The notes beneath the pieces are model-generated. The model was given only the letters and a program-made list of their open reading frames with translations, was not told the DNA's origin and made no database searches. Shown piece after piece: positions 20,547-30,771 of a stretch of 64,000 bases of DNA. The first letter of the stretch is position 1, and each line of letters starts with the position of its first letter. Source of the DNA: Halopseudomonas xinjiangensis (GTDB lineage: Bacteria; Pseudomonadota; Gammaproteobacteria; Pseudomonadales; Pseudomonadaceae); assembly GCF_900104945.1 (NCBI RefSeq), contig NZ_LT629736.1, positions 3,003,001-3,067,000 on the forward strand, given 5' to 3'. The position numbers and the translations under genes were made by a program.

Positions 20547-20690
20547 GAATATCGTCCCGAACCGTCTGTAGAAAAACTGCAGCGACACTACCGTAATCGA
20601 CCACCAGCGCCAAGCGCGCGGGGCGGCGTAGACGCGGGCAATCGTGCTAACCTTGCGCCTTCGCTTACCACCGAAGACCGTATTCTCCCC

Positions 20691-21212
20691 GTGACCGTTC
20701 CCGAGTGGCTCCCTGCACAACAGCACCCGCACCCTCCTGCCGATCCGCTATTCGACTGGCTCTGCGGCGAGGGGTCGTTGACCCGCCGTTTGATCGAAGC
20801 GGGACATGACGATTTTCGAGTGGAAGTGCTGCAACAGTCTGTGCAGCCTGCCCGGCATGACGAAGCCCTGGCGTTGAACATCGAGCCGGGCGAGAACGTC
20901 TGGTGCCGCGAAGTCTTGCTGCACACCGCCGGCGCACCGCGAGTGTTCGCTCGCAGCGTGGCCCCGCTCGCCTCGCTGGCCGATTCGGGTCTGGATCTCG
21001 ACACGCTGGGCCCGCGCAGTCTTGGTGAAGTGCTGTTCGCCGATGCGCGCATCGAACGCAGCGTCATCGAAATAAGCCGTTATCCCGCCGCATGGCTGCC
21101 TTCAAGCTGCAGTCATACCGGCCTCTGGGGTAGGCGGTCACAGTTTTCCCACGCCAGCTTGCGGCTGCTGGTCTGTGAAGTATTCTTGGACGGTTGGCCG
21201 CCGGCTGACTGA
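20691..21212 (+). CDS. ubiC: Chorismate pyruvate-lyase
   Basis: A 173-residue UbiC that cleaves chorismate to 4-hydroxybenzoate and pyruvate, the first committed step of ubiquinone synthesis. The start is GTG. Family features include [20 protein letters not shown] and the C-terminal [20 protein letters not shown]. It is divergent from rubA and followed 26 bp later by ubiA. Confidence 0.93.
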   Translation: MTVPEWLPAQQHPHPPADPLFDWLCGEGSLTRRLIEAGHDDFRVEVLQQSVQPARHDEALALNIEPGENVWCREVLLHTAGAPRVFARSVAPLASLADSGLDLDTLGPRSLGEVLFADARIERSVIEISRYPAAWLPSSCSHTGLWGRRSQFSHASLRLLVCEVFLDGWPPAD

Positions 21213-21238
21213 ACTGCCCTTTCGAGCGGAGAACAGCC

Positions 21239-22129
21239 TTGCTTGGCTTGCTGATCAAACCGTTGCGCCGCGTCCATCCGCGTGCCGACGACTTCATCCA
21301 ACTGATGCGCCTGGACCGGCCCATCGGCACCTATCTATTGCTGTGGCCGACGCTCTGGGCGCTATGGCTTGCAGCCGAAGGCGTCCCGGACCTAAAAAAT
21401 CTGGTGATCTTCGTGCTCGGGGTGATCTGCATGCGCGCGGCCGGCTGCGTGATCAACGACTATGCCGACCGGAACTTTGACGGTCATGTCTCGCGCACCC
21501 GGCAGCGTCCCCTGGCGACCGGCCGGGTGACACCCCGCGAGGCACTGATCCTGTTCGCGATTCTGGTCGCGATCAGTGCCGTGCTGGTTCTGTTCACCAA
21601 TGCTCTGACTATCAAGCTGGCGTTTGGCGGCATCGCCCTGGCGACGCTCTATCCGTTCTGCAAACGCTTTACCTTTTATCCGCAGGTGGTGCTCGGGGCT
21701 GCCTTCTCGTGGGCGATTCCGATGGCCTTCACGGCCCAGGCCGAAGCGCTGCCCGCGGCGATGTGGCTGGTGTTTCTGGCCAATCTTATCTGGACCGTCG
21801 CCTACGACACCGAGTACGCCATGTGCGATCGCGAGGACGACCTGCGCATCGGCATCAAGTCCACGGCAATCCTGTTCGGCGAGGCGGACCGGGCGATCAT
21901 CGCGCTGCTGCAGGGCCTGACCCTGGTCTGTCTGGTGCTGGTCGGCCAGCGCTTCGATCTCGGGCCGTTCTTCTATGTCGGGCTGGGCACCATGCTGCTC
22001 AGCTTCGCCTGGCAGCACTGGCTGATCCGCGAACGTGAACCGCATGCCTGCTTCAATGCGTTCCTGTCCAACCACTGGAGCGGCTTGCTGGTCTTCATTG
22101 GCCTGGCCCTGGACTACTGGATTCGCTGA
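21239..22129 (+). CDS. ubiA: 4-hydroxybenzoate polyprenyltransferase
   Basis: A 296-residue integral membrane prenyltransferase that joins the octa/nonaprenyl chain to 4-hydroxybenzoate. The two Asp-rich motifs are present: [20 protein letters not shown] and [20 protein letters not shown]. There are about eight to nine hydrophobic segments. The start appears to be TTG at 21239; no ATG lies upstream in frame close by. It follows ubiC. Confidence 0.95.
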   Translation: MLGLLIKPLRRVHPRADDFIQLMRLDRPIGTYLLLWPTLWALWLAAEGVPDLKNLVIFVLGVICMRAAGCVINDYADRNFDGHVSRTRQRPLATGRVTPREALILFAILVAISAVLVLFTNALTIKLAFGGIALATLYPFCKRFTFYPQVVLGAAFSWAIPMAFTAQAEALPAAMWLVFLANLIWTVAYDTEYAMCDREDDLRIGIKSTAILFGEADRAIIALLQGLTLVCLVLVGQRFDLGPFFYVGLGTMLLSFAWQHWLIREREPHACFNAFLSNHWSGLLVFIGLALDYWIR

Positions 22130-22152
22130 GCCTTCACCGAATCGCAAGCGAT

Positions 22153-22181
22153 ACGTCATACAACTGCAACAAATCTGTTAT
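22153..22181 (+). promoter_or_regulatory. Pho box upstream of phoB
   Basis: Three 7-mers are spaced exactly 11 bp apart: ACGTCAT (22153), CTGCAAC (22164) and CTGTTAT (22175), separated by A/T-rich 4-mers. This matches the PhoB direct-repeat consensus CTGTCAT. It lies 43 bp ahead of the phoB start and suggests autoregulation. Confidence 0.75.
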
Positions 22182-22223
22182 CTAATCGGCGCATGTCAGG
22201 AATCTGCAACGAGACGGTAAACC

Positions 22224-22913
22224 ATGGCAGGCAAGAGCATATTGATCGTTGATGACGAAGCGCCGATCCGTGAAATGATTGCGGTGGCCCTAGAAATGGC
22301 CGGCTACGAATGCCTGGAAGCGGAGACCACGCAGCAGGCCCACGCCAGCATCATAGACAGCAAGCCCGACCTGATCCTGCTCGACTGGATGCTCCCGGGC
22401 ACCACCGGCATCGAGCTGGCCCGTCGTCTCAAGCGCGACGACATGACCTCGGATATTCCGATCATCATGCTCACCGCCAAAGGCGAGGAAGACAACAAGA
22501 TCCAGGGTCTTGAAGTCGGTGCCGACGATTACATCACCAAGCCTTTTTCGCCTCGCGAGCTGGTCGCTCGGCTCAAGGCCGTCCTGCGTCGCACCGGGCC
22601 GGTGGACAGCGAGGCGCCGATCGAAGTGAACGGGCTGCATCTGGATCCGGTCAGCCACCGCGTCACCATCGACGACAGCCCTGCCGAAATGGGCCCGACC
22701 GAATATCGCCTGTTGCAGTTCTTCATGACCCATCAGGAGCGCGCGTATACTCGCGGGCAGTTGCTCGATCAGGTCTGGGGTGGCAATGTCTACGTCGAAG
22801 AGCGCACCGTCGACGTACATATCCGCCGCTTGCGCAAGGCGCTGGGCAGCAACTACGAGTACCTGGTCCAGACAGTACGCGGGACCGGCTACCGCTTTTC
22901 CACACGAACCTGA
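22224..22913 (+). CDS. phoB: Phosphate regulon response regulator PhoB
   Basis: A 229-residue OmpR-family regulator. The receiver domain has the acidic pair ([10 protein letters not shown]), the phospho-acceptor Asp in [10 protein letters not shown] and Lys in [12 protein letters not shown]-terminal winged helix follows ([34 protein letters not shown]). When phosphorylated by PhoR it activates pst and other low-phosphate genes. phoR follows after 52 bp. Confidence 0.97.
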   Translation: MAGKSILIVDDEAPIREMIAVALEMAGYECLEAETTQQAHASIIDSKPDLILLDWMLPGTTGIELARRLKRDDMTSDIPIIMLTAKGEEDNKIQGLEVGADDYITKPFSPRELVARLKAVLRRTGPVDSEAPIEVNGLHLDPVSHRVTIDDSPAEMGPTEYRLLQFFMTHQERAYTRGQLLDQVWGGNVYVEERTVDVHIRRLRKALGSNYEYLVQTVRGTGYRFSTRT

Positions 22914-22965
22914 GCGTTCGGCCAGCATCAGCTGAAACACCGTTACAGTGACAAGGGAGTGATGC

Positions 22966-24261
22966 GTGACGATCAACTGGCTCCGTGCGGTCCTCTATCG
23001 TCTCGCCCTGCTCCTGATTGCCTGCGCCATTCTCGGTTTGCTGATCGACCAGCTTGCCTGGTGCCTCGTCGCCGGCCTGGCACTCCACGTCCTCTGGACG
23101 CTCCGCCAGTTGCTGCGCTTTCAGAACTGGTTGAAGAACCATCCTAACGAAGCCCCGCCGGACGCGCGCGGCGTCTGGCACGACATCTTCGACACCATCT
23201 ACCAGATGCAGCGCCGCGACGCCCGACATCGCCAGCGCCTGCAGGCTGTCATCGAGCGTATCCAGTCGTCCACCGCCGCGCTCAAGGACGCCGTAGTGAT
23301 GATCGACCGCGATGGGCATCTGGAATGGTGGAATCATGCTGCCGAACGCCTGCTGGGTCTGCGTGCGCCCTCCGACAGCGGGCAGACGGTCACCAATCTG
23401 ATTCGCGATCCTCGCTTCGTTGCCTTCTTCGAAAAGGGCGGCGACTACAAGGACGCGCTGGATATCCATTCGCCCATCGATGCCAGGGTCTGGCTGCAGT
23501 ACACCATCACCCGCTACGGTGATGGCGAAAGGCTGATGGTGGTGAGGGACGTCACCCGGGTCCACAACCTGGAACAGATGCGCAAGGATTTCGTCGCCAA
23601 CGTCTCCCACGAGCTGCGCACGCCTCTGACGGTTGTGGTCGGCTACCTGGAAACCCTTGCCGACAACGCCGACGAGATCAACCCCCGCTGGAAACGCGCG
23701 CTAATGCAGATGCAGCAGCAGGCGCGGCGCATGCAGAGCCTGCTCAATGATCTGTTGTTGCTGGCGCGACTGGAGACCTCGGATACCGCCGCAGAAACCA
23801 AGCCCATCGCGGTCGAGCGGATGCTGCTCACCATTCGCCAGGATGCGCAGGCGCTATCCGGCGAGCACAACCATCGCATCACACTCGAAGCCCTGTCCGA
23901 CCGGCGTCTGCTGGGCGTCGAAGGCGAACTGCGCAGCGCGTTCTCCAACCTGGTATTCAACGCAGTGAAGTACACCCCTGACGGCGGCGATATTCATGTT
24001 CGCTGGTGGGTCGACGACAACGGCGCGCACATGAGCGTGCGCGATAACGGGGTGGGTATAGCGCCGCAACACATCTCACGGCTGACCGAACGCTTCTATC
24101 GGGTGGACTCGAGCCGCAACAGCAACACCGGCGGCACTGGCCTGGGGTTGGCCATCGTCAAGCATGTGCTGATTCGCCACGATGGCGAGCTGAAGATCAA
24201 CAGTGTAGTCGGACAGGGCAGCAGTTTTACCTGTCACTTCCCGCTCAAACGCCTGGTCTGA
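22966..24261 (+). CDS. phoR: Phosphate regulon sensor kinase PhoR
   Basis: A 431-residue sensor histidine kinase. It has two N-terminal membrane segments (residues 5-50), a PAS domain at about 95-190, HisKA with the phosphorylated His in VANVSHELRTPLTVVVGYLE, and an HATPase domain (VFNAVKYTPDGG, GTGLGLAIVKHVLIRH). The start is GTG. PhoR lacks a large periplasmic sensor and is known to be controlled through PstSCAB-PhoU, encoded nearby at 25.8-30.5 kb. Confidence 0.97.
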   Translation: MTINWLRAVLYRLALLLIACAILGLLIDQLAWCLVAGLALHVLWTLRQLLRFQNWLKNHPNEAPPDARGVWHDIFDTIYQMQRRDARHRQRLQAVIERIQSSTAALKDAVVMIDRDGHLEWWNHAAERLLGLRAPSDSGQTVTNLIRDPRFVAFFEKGGDYKDALDIHSPIDARVWLQYTITRYGDGERLMVVRDVTRVHNLEQMRKDFVANVSHELRTPLTVVVGYLETLADNADEINPRWKRALMQMQQQARRMQSLLNDLLLLARLETSDTAAETKPIAVERMLLTIRQDAQALSGEHNHRITLEALSDRRLLGVEGELRSAFSNLVFNAVKYTPDGGDIHVRWWVDDNGAHMSVRDNGVGIAPQHISRLTERFYRVDSSRNSNTGGTGLGLAIVKHVLIRHDGELKINSVVGQGSSFTCHFPLKRLV

Positions 24262-24285
24262 ACGGGCCGCGACGATCCGGCGTTC

Positions 24286-25191
24286 TCAGGCGCTGGGAGA
24301 ATAATGCTGCTGTGCCGTACCGGAGGCGATCAGCCGCGAGAGATAGTCGAGCTTCTCCGGGTCCTGATCGACGAATCTAAGCGTCACCTTGACCCATTCG
24401 CAGTCCATGGTCGTTTCCATCGACGCGACGGCGTGAACGTAAGCGTTGATTCGCGCCACCGATCGATCGGAGTCCTGCTCCAGATCCAGCACACCGCTTT
24501 CAAACACCTGCGGCAGCTGCTCGCTACGGCGCACCACAACCAGCGCATCACGCAGACTCAGCGTCTTGATCACGCAGGCGAACTGCTGCCCCGGCAGGCG
24601 CAGCTGGGCCTGGCCACGCACGGATTGTGCGGCTGGGGTGTCTTCGGCGGCGGCACTCGTCGGCTTCTCCGCAGGCGCAACCGGCCGCGGCTTTGCCGGC
24701 TGAGGCGTGAGCGGCGGATCGGCCCGGCGATTACCAGTCAAAGCAGCGATGGTGTCCTGCCCGGTGCCACTGCCCGACTTGGGTGCGGCGCCTTGCAGCA
24801 GCGCGAGCCGGCCAGAGCGATGCAGGGCCTTCTTGACCTTGGCAATCAACTGCTCATTGCTGAACGGCTTGCCTATGTAATCACTCACGCCGGACTGAAT
24901 GGCTTCGACGACATTCTCCTTGTCGCCACGGCTGGTGACCATGACGAACGGCGTATTGCCGGTACCAGGCTGCCCGCGAAACCATCGGAGCAACTCCAGA
25001 CCGTTCATTTCGGGCATTTCCCAATCGCACAGGATCAGATCGAATTCAGCCCGGCTAAGCACCTGCTGAGCCTTGCGGCCGTTGATCGCCTCTTCAATCT
25101 GCAGACCGGGAAAATGACTGCGCAGGGCCTTCTTCACCAGGTCTCGAATGAACGGGGCATCGTCCACGACCAGGACGGATACTTTCGCCAT
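24286..25191 (-). CDS. Response regulator with C-terminal PilZ-like region
   Basis: A 301-residue protein. Residues 1-125 are a CheY-like receiver (VLVVDDAPFIRDLV, phospho-acceptor Asp in LILCDWEMPEMNG, Lys in YIGKPFSNEQL). A Pro/Ala-rich linker spans about 140-195. The last 100 residues look like a PilZ-type barrel, but the c-di-GMP-binding motif is not recognisable, so c-di-GMP binding is doubtful. It is convergent with phoR. A similar response regulator lies in this position in P. aeruginosa (recalled). Confidence 0.85.
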   Translation of the reverse strand: MAKVSVLVVDDAPFIRDLVKKALRSHFPGLQIEEAINGRKAQQVLSRAEFDLILCDWEMPEMNGLELLRWFRGQPGTGNTPFVMVTSRGDKENVVEAIQSGVSDYIGKPFSNEQLIAKVKKALHRSGRLALLQGAAPKSGSGTGQDTIAALTGNRRADPPLTPQPAKPRPVAPAEKPTSAAAEDTPAAQSVRGQAQLRLPGQQFACVIKTLSLRDALVVVRRSEQLPQVFESGVLDLEQDSDRSVARINAYVHAVASMETTMDCEWVKVTLRFVDQDPEKLDYLSRLIASGTAQQHYSPSA

Positions 25192-25453
25192 GTGATATCT
25201 CTCATCAGCTTCGTGCGTAGCTTACCGCAGACCCAAGGCCAAACCGCAAGACTTTGCAGCGAAACGCCATCACCATCCGCCGTACGGCCATTGGAAGGGC
25301 TCAAACCAGCGGCTGCATGACCACCTGCGACAATTTGCACGTTGATCCGAGGGGAGAAAACCTGCTAGTTATGGGGTCAATAGTTTGCGCGTCCCGAATC
25401 ACAAAGAACGAGGCAGCCATGAGCTGCCCCCAACGATAGCCTGAGGACACCCC

Positions 25454-25771
25454 ATGAAAAAGTTGCTGTTGCCTTTGATCGCTGCCGGCGCCCTGCTCTC
25501 TACGCATGCGGCCATGGCCCAGGACGGCGAAGCGCTGTTCAAGAGCAAGCCGTGCGCGGCCTGCCACCAGATGGATACCAAGGTCGTCGGCCCAGGTCTG
25601 AAGCAGGTGGCAGAGAAGTATGAAGATAACGAAGAAAATATCGCCATGCTCGCCGACCACATCAAGAACGGCCATGTCGGCACCTGGGGACAGATCCCGA
25701 TGCCGGCCAACCCGGTGACCGAGGAAGAAGCCAAGACCCTGGCTCAGTGGATCCTCAGTCTCAACGAGTGA
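25454..25771 (+). CDS. Cytochrome c551-like periplasmic electron carrier
   Basis: A 105-residue class I cytochrome c. The signal peptide ends ...STHAAMA before QDGEALF. Heme attachment is C34-A-A-C37-H38 and the likely axial Met is M83 in the IPMPANPV loop, as in Pseudomonas cytochrome c551. It can shuttle electrons to nitrite reductase or oxidases. No nir genes are in the window, so the partner is unknown. A terminator follows. Confidence 0.92.
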   Translation: MKKLLLPLIAAGALLSTHAAMAQDGEALFKSKPCAACHQMDTKVVGPGLKQVAEKYEDNEENIAMLADHIKNGHVGTWGQIPMPANPVTEEEAKTLAQWILSLNE

Positions 25772-25781
25772 TCGACCGATC

Positions 25782-25815
25782 ATGAAAAAGCCCGCCAATT
25801 GGCGGGCTTTTTCAT
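25782..25815. terminator. Bidirectional terminator between cytochrome c gene and phoU
   Basis: A perfect 15-bp stem ATGAAAAAGCCCGCC / GGCGGGCTTTTTCAT with loop AATT. T-runs occur on both strands, as expected between convergent genes. Confidence 0.92.
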
Positions 25816-25834
25816 GGCGTAGGATCGCGACAGA

Positions 25835-26560
25835 TCAGTGACCGACGATCTTCTCGCGCTCGGCCATGGGCGTGTGCCGCACGTCCTCGCCTTCGACCAT
25901 GAAGATCACCTGCTCTGCGATGTTGCAGGCGTGGTCGCCCACCCGCTCGAGCGAGCGGAACACCCACATGATCGACAGGCAGCTGCTGATATTGCGCGGG
26001 TCTTCCATCATGAAGGTCACCAGCGTACGCGTAGCGGTCTTGTATTCCTCGTCGACGCGCTTGTCTTCCTTCATCACTTTCAGAGCCAGTGCCGTGTCGA
26101 AGCGGGCGAAAGCATCCAGCGCGTCGCGAACCATCTCGCTGACGTGATTGCTGATGTGCCGTGCCTCGAGCAACCCGCGCGGGCCGTGGACGTTGGAATC
26201 GTTTTCGCTCAGGCTGATGGCGAACTTGGAAATTTTCTTCGCCTCGTCACCGATACGCTCGAGGTCGGCGACCATCTTTACCACTGACATCACCAGGCGC
26301 AGGTCGCTGGCGGTAGGCTGACGCTTGGCGATGACCCGGTAGGCTTCCTCGTCGACCAGACGTTCCATCTGGTCGACTTCCTTGTCGGCGCTGCGGGTCT
26401 TTTCCGCCAGGTCGGTGTTCTGGTTGACCAGCGCCTCGATGGCCTGGCTGACCTGATCCTGAACCATCCCGCCCATTTTCAGAAAATCGGTACGCAGCTG
26501 GCCGAGCTCGGTATTGAACTGCTGCGAAATGTGCTGAAGATGACCATTTTTGTTGGGCAT
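25835..26560 (-). CDS. phoU: Phosphate signalling protein PhoU
   Basis: A 241-residue protein of two PhoU helical-bundle repeats, with metal-binding E/D clusters (VADLERIGDEAKKISKFA and FRSLERVGDHACNIAEQV). It mediates negative control of PhoR by the Pst transporter. It is the last gene of the pst operon, 41 bp after pstB. Confidence 0.97.
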   Translation of the reverse strand: MPNKNGHLQHISQQFNTELGQLRTDFLKMGGMVQDQVSQAIEALVNQNTDLAEKTRSADKEVDQMERLVDEEAYRVIAKRQPTASDLRLVMSVVKMVADLERIGDEAKKISKFAISLSENDSNVHGPRGLLEARHISNHVSEMVRDALDAFARFDTALALKVMKEDKRVDEEYKTATRTLVTFMMEDPRNISSCLSIMWVFRSLERVGDHACNIAEQVIFMVEGEDVRHTPMAEREKIVGH

Positions 26561-26601
26561 AATTGCTCCTTAGACCGTACGGGCCTGGACCCGTCGCGGA
26601 A

Positions 26602-27477
26602 TCAACCGAACCGACCAGTGATGTAATCCTCGGTGCGCTGGCACTTCGGACGCGTGAACAGCTCGTGCGTGTCGTTGTATTCGACCAGCTTGCCGAGATA
26701 CATGTAGGCGCTGTAATGCGAGACGCGAGCCGCCTGCTGCATGTTGTGCGTGACGATCAGAATAGTCACTTTTCCGTTCAGCTGGTCGATCAGATCCTCC
26801 ACCTTGGCGGTGGCTATCGGGTCGAGTGCCGAGGTCGGCTCGTCGAGCAACAGTACTTCCGGCTGCACGGCCAAAGCGCGGGCGATGCACAGGCGCTGCT
26901 GCTGGCCGCCGGACAGACTGAACGCCGACTGGTGTAACCGGTCCTTGACCTCATCCCACAGCGCCGCCTGCTGCAGCGACGTCTCGACGATCTCGTCGAG
27001 CTGGGTGCGGTTGCGGATGCCACGAATCTTCAAGCCCGCCGCAACGTTGTCGTAGATCGACTTGGGGAACGGGTTCGGCTTCTGGAACACCATACCGATG
27101 CGCATGCGCACCACGCTGGGGTCGAGTTCGATCAGGTTTTCGTTTTCCGGATACAGGTTGATTGCGCCGGAGTAGCGCACACCCTTGTACAGATCATGCA
27201 TGCGGTTGAAGCAGCGCAGCAGGGTACTCTTGCCGCAGCCGGACGGGCCGATCAGCGAAGTGACTTTCTTGTCCACCAACGGCAGATTGATGTCGTCAAT
27301 CGCCTGGGTGCCGTCGCCGTACCAGAACTTCAGATTGTCGACACGAGCGCGCAACGGTGCATCGGGTTGGAGATACCAACGATCCTGCGTTTTTTCGGCA
27401 TTGGTCTGGGTCATGACTGCTTGGCTCATATCGGGGGAAACCTTTGCGTTCATAAGAGAACTGCCTTGATCGTTCAT
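26602..27477 (-). CDS. pstB: Phosphate ABC transporter ATP-binding protein
   Basis: A 291-residue ATPase with Walker [20 protein letters not shown], signature [16 protein letters not shown] and Walker [14 protein letters not shown]. It energises high-affinity phosphate import through PstA/PstC. The start is uncertain: ATG at 27477 gives the longest frame but has no clear ribosome site. ATG at 27453 ([11 protein letters not shown]) is equally plausible. Confidence 0.97.
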   Translation of the reverse strand: MNDQGSSLMNAKVSPDMSQAVMTQTNAEKTQDRWYLQPDAPLRARVDNLKFWYGDGTQAIDDINLPLVDKKVTSLIGPSGCGKSTLLRCFNRMHDLYKGVRYSGAINLYPENENLIELDPSVVRMRIGMVFQKPNPFPKSIYDNVAAGLKIRGIRNRTQLDEIVETSLQQAALWDEVKDRLHQSAFSLSGGQQQRLCIARALAVQPEVLLLDEPTSALDPIATAKVEDLIDQLNGKVTILIVTHNMQQAARVSHYSAYMYLGKLVEYNDTHELFTRPKCQRTEDYITGRFG

Positions 27478-27496
27478 TCGCGGACGCGGTCCGCAC

Positions 27497-28429
27497 TCAG
27501 CCTTTACGGGCGCGATAGCGGATGTAGATCGCCAGCGCGTTCATCATAAACGTCATCACGATCAGCACTACCCCTGCCGCAGCGGCGGTGAGGTGGAAGT
27601 CCGCCTGCGGGCGGGAAATCCAGCTGAACATCTGGATCGGCATGACCGTGAAGGGACTGAACAGCCACTCGAAGCTGATGAACGGGAAATCGCTCTGCAC
27701 CGGTGCCGGCGGCAGGAAGGCGATGAACGTCAGCGCGCCGATGGTAATGATGGGGGCGGTCTCGCCAATGGCGCGGGACAGGCCGACGATCGCACCCGTG
27801 ATGATACCCGGCTTGGCGGCCGGCAGAATGTACAGCGACATGGTCTGCCACTGGTCCGCGCCGAGGCCGTAGGAGGCCTCGCGAAGCTCCTTCGGAATCG
27901 AGCGAATCGCCTCACGGGTGGCGACGATGATGATCGGCAGGATCAGCAGGGCCAGTACCATACCGGCGACCAGCACGGTCTCGCTCATGCCGAAGGTATA
28001 GATGAACAGACCCAGCGCCAGCAGACCATAAACGATCGAGGGTACACCGGCCAGGTTCGATACATTGATCTCGATGATATCGGTCAGCCAGTTGCTGCTC
28101 GCATATTCTTCGAGATACAAACCGGCGCCGACACCCAGCGGCACGGCCAGCACGGCGGTCACGATCATCACCAGAATGGTACCGACCCAGGCCGAGAGAA
28201 TACCCGCCTGGAGCGGCTTGCGTGACGGGAACTCGGTATAGAAGTCCGGATCGACCAGACGCGGGTAGCCGGTCATGACCAGGTCGATGAACAAAGCCAG
28301 CAGGGTGGTGATGGCGATGAACAGAATGAAGATCCCGACCCCTGCCAGCACCATGTCCGTGGAACGGTTCTTCCGGGAAATCGAGGCGTAGTTGACGCCG
28401 GACTGCACGTTATCAGATAGCGTTTTCAT
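27497..28429 (-). CDS. pstA: Phosphate ABC transporter permease PstA
   Basis: A 310-residue permease with six hydrophobic segments and the ABC permease coupling motif region [29 protein letters not shown]. It pairs with PstC. It lies 12 bp from pstC and 19 bp from pstB. Confidence 0.96.
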   Translation of the reverse strand: MKTLSDNVQSGVNYASISRKNRSTDMVLAGVGIFILFIAITTLLALFIDLVMTGYPRLVDPDFYTEFPSRKPLQAGILSAWVGTILVMIVTAVLAVPLGVGAGLYLEEYASSNWLTDIIEINVSNLAGVPSIVYGLLALGLFIYTFGMSETVLVAGMVLALLILPIIIVATREAIRSIPKELREASYGLGADQWQTMSLYILPAAKPGIITGAIVGLSRAIGETAPIITIGALTFIAFLPPAPVQSDFPFISFEWLFSPFTVMPIQMFSWISRPQADFHLTAAAAGVVLIVMTFMMNALAIYIRYRARKG

Positions 28430-28441
28430 GGGTAGCAGTCC

Positions 28442-29386
28442 TCAGTACGCCTGGCGGTAACGACGGCGCAGGTAGAAGCCGATAAGGTTGAACACCAGCG
28501 TCAGCAGGAACAGCACCAGTCCCGCTGCGAAGATCGATTGATAGGCGATCGATCCGTGGCGGACGTCACCCAGGGTGACCTGGACGATGAAGGTGGTAAT
28601 GGTTGCCGCGCCTTCCATGGGGTTGAAGGTGAAGTGCGGCATCTGGCCTGCGGCAATCGCCACCACCATGGTTTCACCAACGGCACGTGACATGGCCAGC
28701 ACGAACGAGGCGGTGATGCCGGAAATCGCTGCCGGGATGACCACGTTGAACGCGGTATGGAAGCGGGAATAACCCAGTGCGAAGCCGCCCTCGCGCAAGC
28801 CGTTCGGTACGGCGCGCATGGCGTCTTCGCTCAATGAGGTGACGTAGGGGAGAATCATGATCCCCAGCACCAGACCCGGCGCCAGCATGTTGAAGCCAGG
28901 CAACTCGGGGAAAATCTGCTGCAGCATGGGCGTGACCAGCAGCAGCGCAAAATAGCCGTATACAACGGTTGGAACGCCTTCGAGCAACTCGAGAATCGGC
29001 TTGACCACTTCCCGTACCCGGTTTGGTGCGTACTCGCTCAGATAGACCGCCAGCAACAGACCGAACGGGATGGCAATCGACAGGGCGATACCGGATACCG
29101 TCAGGGTGCCGGAGAGCAGCGGCCAGATGCCGAACTCAGGATTGGCGAATACCGGCGTCCAAGTGGTGGACGACACGAATTCCCATAGCGAAACGTGTTC
29201 GAAGAAAGCCAGCGATTCGCTGACCAGAACATAAACGATACCCGCGGTGACCAGCACTGAAAGCGCTGCGGAGGCCCACAATATCGCTCTGGCTAGCTCG
29301 TTGATGAATGCACGCCGGCGCATGAAGTGAGGCGAAACGGTGAAGCTGCGCTCGTGCCCCTGGTTGGCGGTAACGGTCTCGGTCAT
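28442..29386 (-). CDS. pstC: Phosphate ABC transporter permease PstC
   Basis: A 314-residue permease with about six membrane segments. The coupling segment is EGGFALGYSRFHTAFNVVIPAAISGITA. It forms the inner-membrane channel with PstA. The length is typical of PstC. It is separated from pstS by 81 bp that contain a strong hairpin. Confidence 0.96.
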   Translation of the reverse strand: MTETVTANQGHERSFTVSPHFMRRRAFINELARAILWASAALSVLVTAGIVYVLVSESLAFFEHVSLWEFVSSTTWTPVFANPEFGIWPLLSGTLTVSGIALSIAIPFGLLLAVYLSEYAPNRVREVVKPILELLEGVPTVVYGYFALLLVTPMLQQIFPELPGFNMLAPGLVLGIMILPYVTSLSEDAMRAVPNGLREGGFALGYSRFHTAFNVVIPAAISGITASFVLAMSRAVGETMVVAIAAGQMPHFTFNPMEGAATITTFIVQVTLGDVRHGSIAYQSIFAAGLVLFLLTLVFNLIGFYLRRRYRQAY

Positions 29387-29424
29387 CGATCAGGCTCGTT
29401 TCGAAATCTGCTGGATGTGGATGC

Positions 29425-29456
29425 GAGAAAGCGGAGGCCATGGCCCCCGCTTTCTC
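29425..29456 (-). other. Intercistronic hairpin between pstS and pstC
   Basis: A 10-bp perfect stem GAGAAAGCGG / CCGCTTTCTC, then one mismatch, then GGCC/GGCC around a two-base loop. No T-run follows on the minus strand. It is likely an mRNA-stabilising or attenuating element that lets pstS mRNA exceed that of the downstream genes. Confidence 0.6.
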
Positions 29457-29467
29457 AGCGGTAGTGC

Positions 29468-30460
29468 TTAGTAGTGCTTCTTGCGGTTCAGAGTCTCGAC
29501 CACGTCGACGCCAACTTCTGCGCCTTCGTAGGCAGTACCGACTTCCCGCTCTTTCAGGACGCGCTGGGCAGCCTGATACACCTTGTCGCCCATCGGAACG
29601 TAGCCAGCTTCCTGGACCAGTTCAGTGTTTTCCTGCGACAGCAGGAACTCGGCGAACTTCTCTACGTGCGGCTTGTTTTCCAGGGAAGACTTGCTCGCGT
29701 AGTAGTACAGCGGGCGGGTCAGCGGCTGGTAGCTGCCGTCACCAGCGGTTTCCAGGCTCGGCTCAACCGGATCCTTGCCCTTGTAGGCGATCGGCACGGC
29801 CTTCAGCTTGTTCTTGTTTTCTTCGTAGTAAGCCAGACCGAAGAAACCCAGAGCATTGCGGTCGTTGGAAACGCCCTGCACCAGAACGTTGTCGTCTTCG
29901 CTCGCGGTGTAATCGCCACGGCTGGAGTGCGACTTGCCGACAACGGCGGTGGTGAAGTAGTCATAGGTACCCGAATCGACGCCAGGGCCGAACAGGGTCA
30001 GCTTGCGGTCAGGGAAGCTTTCGCGAATCTGATTCCAGTTGTTGACCTTGCCTTGTGCTTCCGGCTCCCACATGGTCTTGAGCTCTTCCACGGTCAGGTG
30101 GTTGACCCAGTCATTCTGCGGGTTGACGACAACGGTCAGGGCGTCCATGGCAACAGGGAGTTCGATGAACTCGACGTTGTTTTCCTTGCACAGCTTCACT
30201 TCTTCCGGGCTGATCGGGCGGGAAGCGCCGGTCATGTCAGTTTCGCCACGGCAGAACTTCTTGAAGCCGCCGCCAGTACCGGAAACGCCGACGGTAACGC
30301 GGATGTTGCCCTTCTGTTCCGACTGGAACTCTTCAGCCATCGCTTCGGAGATCGGGAAAACTGTGCTGGAACCGTCGATTTGAACGGTTTCGGCCGCGTA
30401 AACGGCTTGTGCCAACAGGCTGCTCGCCAGAACAGCGGTAACCACCAGACCCTTCTTCAT
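29468..30460 (-). CDS. pstS: Phosphate-binding periplasmic protein PstS
   Basis: A 330-residue phosphate receptor. The signal peptide [22 protein letters not shown] is cleaved before [16 protein letters not shown]. Phosphate-binding motifs include [16 protein letters not shown] and [11 protein letters not shown]. It delivers phosphate to PstCA. It is the first gene of the operon and has a Pho box about 120 bp upstream. Confidence 0.97.
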   Translation of the reverse strand: MKKGLVVTAVLASSLLAQAVYAAETVQIDGSSTVFPISEAMAEEFQSEQKGNIRVTVGVSGTGGGFKKFCRGETDMTGASRPISPEEVKLCKENNVEFIELPVAMDALTVVVNPQNDWVNHLTVEELKTMWEPEAQGKVNNWNQIRESFPDRKLTLFGPGVDSGTYDYFTTAVVGKSHSSRGDYTASEDDNVLVQGVSNDRNALGFFGLAYYEENKNKLKAVPIAYKGKDPVEPSLETAGDGSYQPLTRPLYYYASKSSLENKPHVEKFAEFLLSQENTELVQEAGYVPMGDKVYQAAQRVLKEREVGTAYEGAEVGVDVVETLNRKKHY

Positions 30461-30579
30461 GCTTTTTCTCCAGTTTTACATTGTCATCGGTACTAACGAC
30501 CAAGGCACTTGTATCAACGCTCGAATCTCGTCCTGAGACGCTCCATAGCAAGCACTGGAGCAAACGTTATGGGAGGAAC

Positions 30580-30619
30580 GTGACAATCGTATTCCGGAAA
30601 TATGACAGTTATGTGAACA
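30580..30619 (-). promoter_or_regulatory. Pho box upstream of pstS
   Basis: Read on the minus strand, TGTTCAC-ATAA-CTGTCAT (30619-30602) are two PhoB half sites 11 bp apart. A third in-phase repeat, TTGTCAC, lies 22 bp further at 30586-30580. The position, roughly 120-160 bp before the pstS start, fits PhoB activation. The rest of the 310-bp gap to the next gene shows nothing else clear. Confidence 0.75.
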
Positions 30620-30771
30620 CTGGAAAGCAGCGGGAACTTTTTGAAGTGCTACCTACGGATCATTGAGGGTGTGTCGCCAATCCCTTAAGATACGCGTTCT
30701 TGACGGCTGTCAACAGACCTCCGCCAGGCGTTTTCTGCCCAGAACAACTACAAAGACTCAACGAGAATTCC

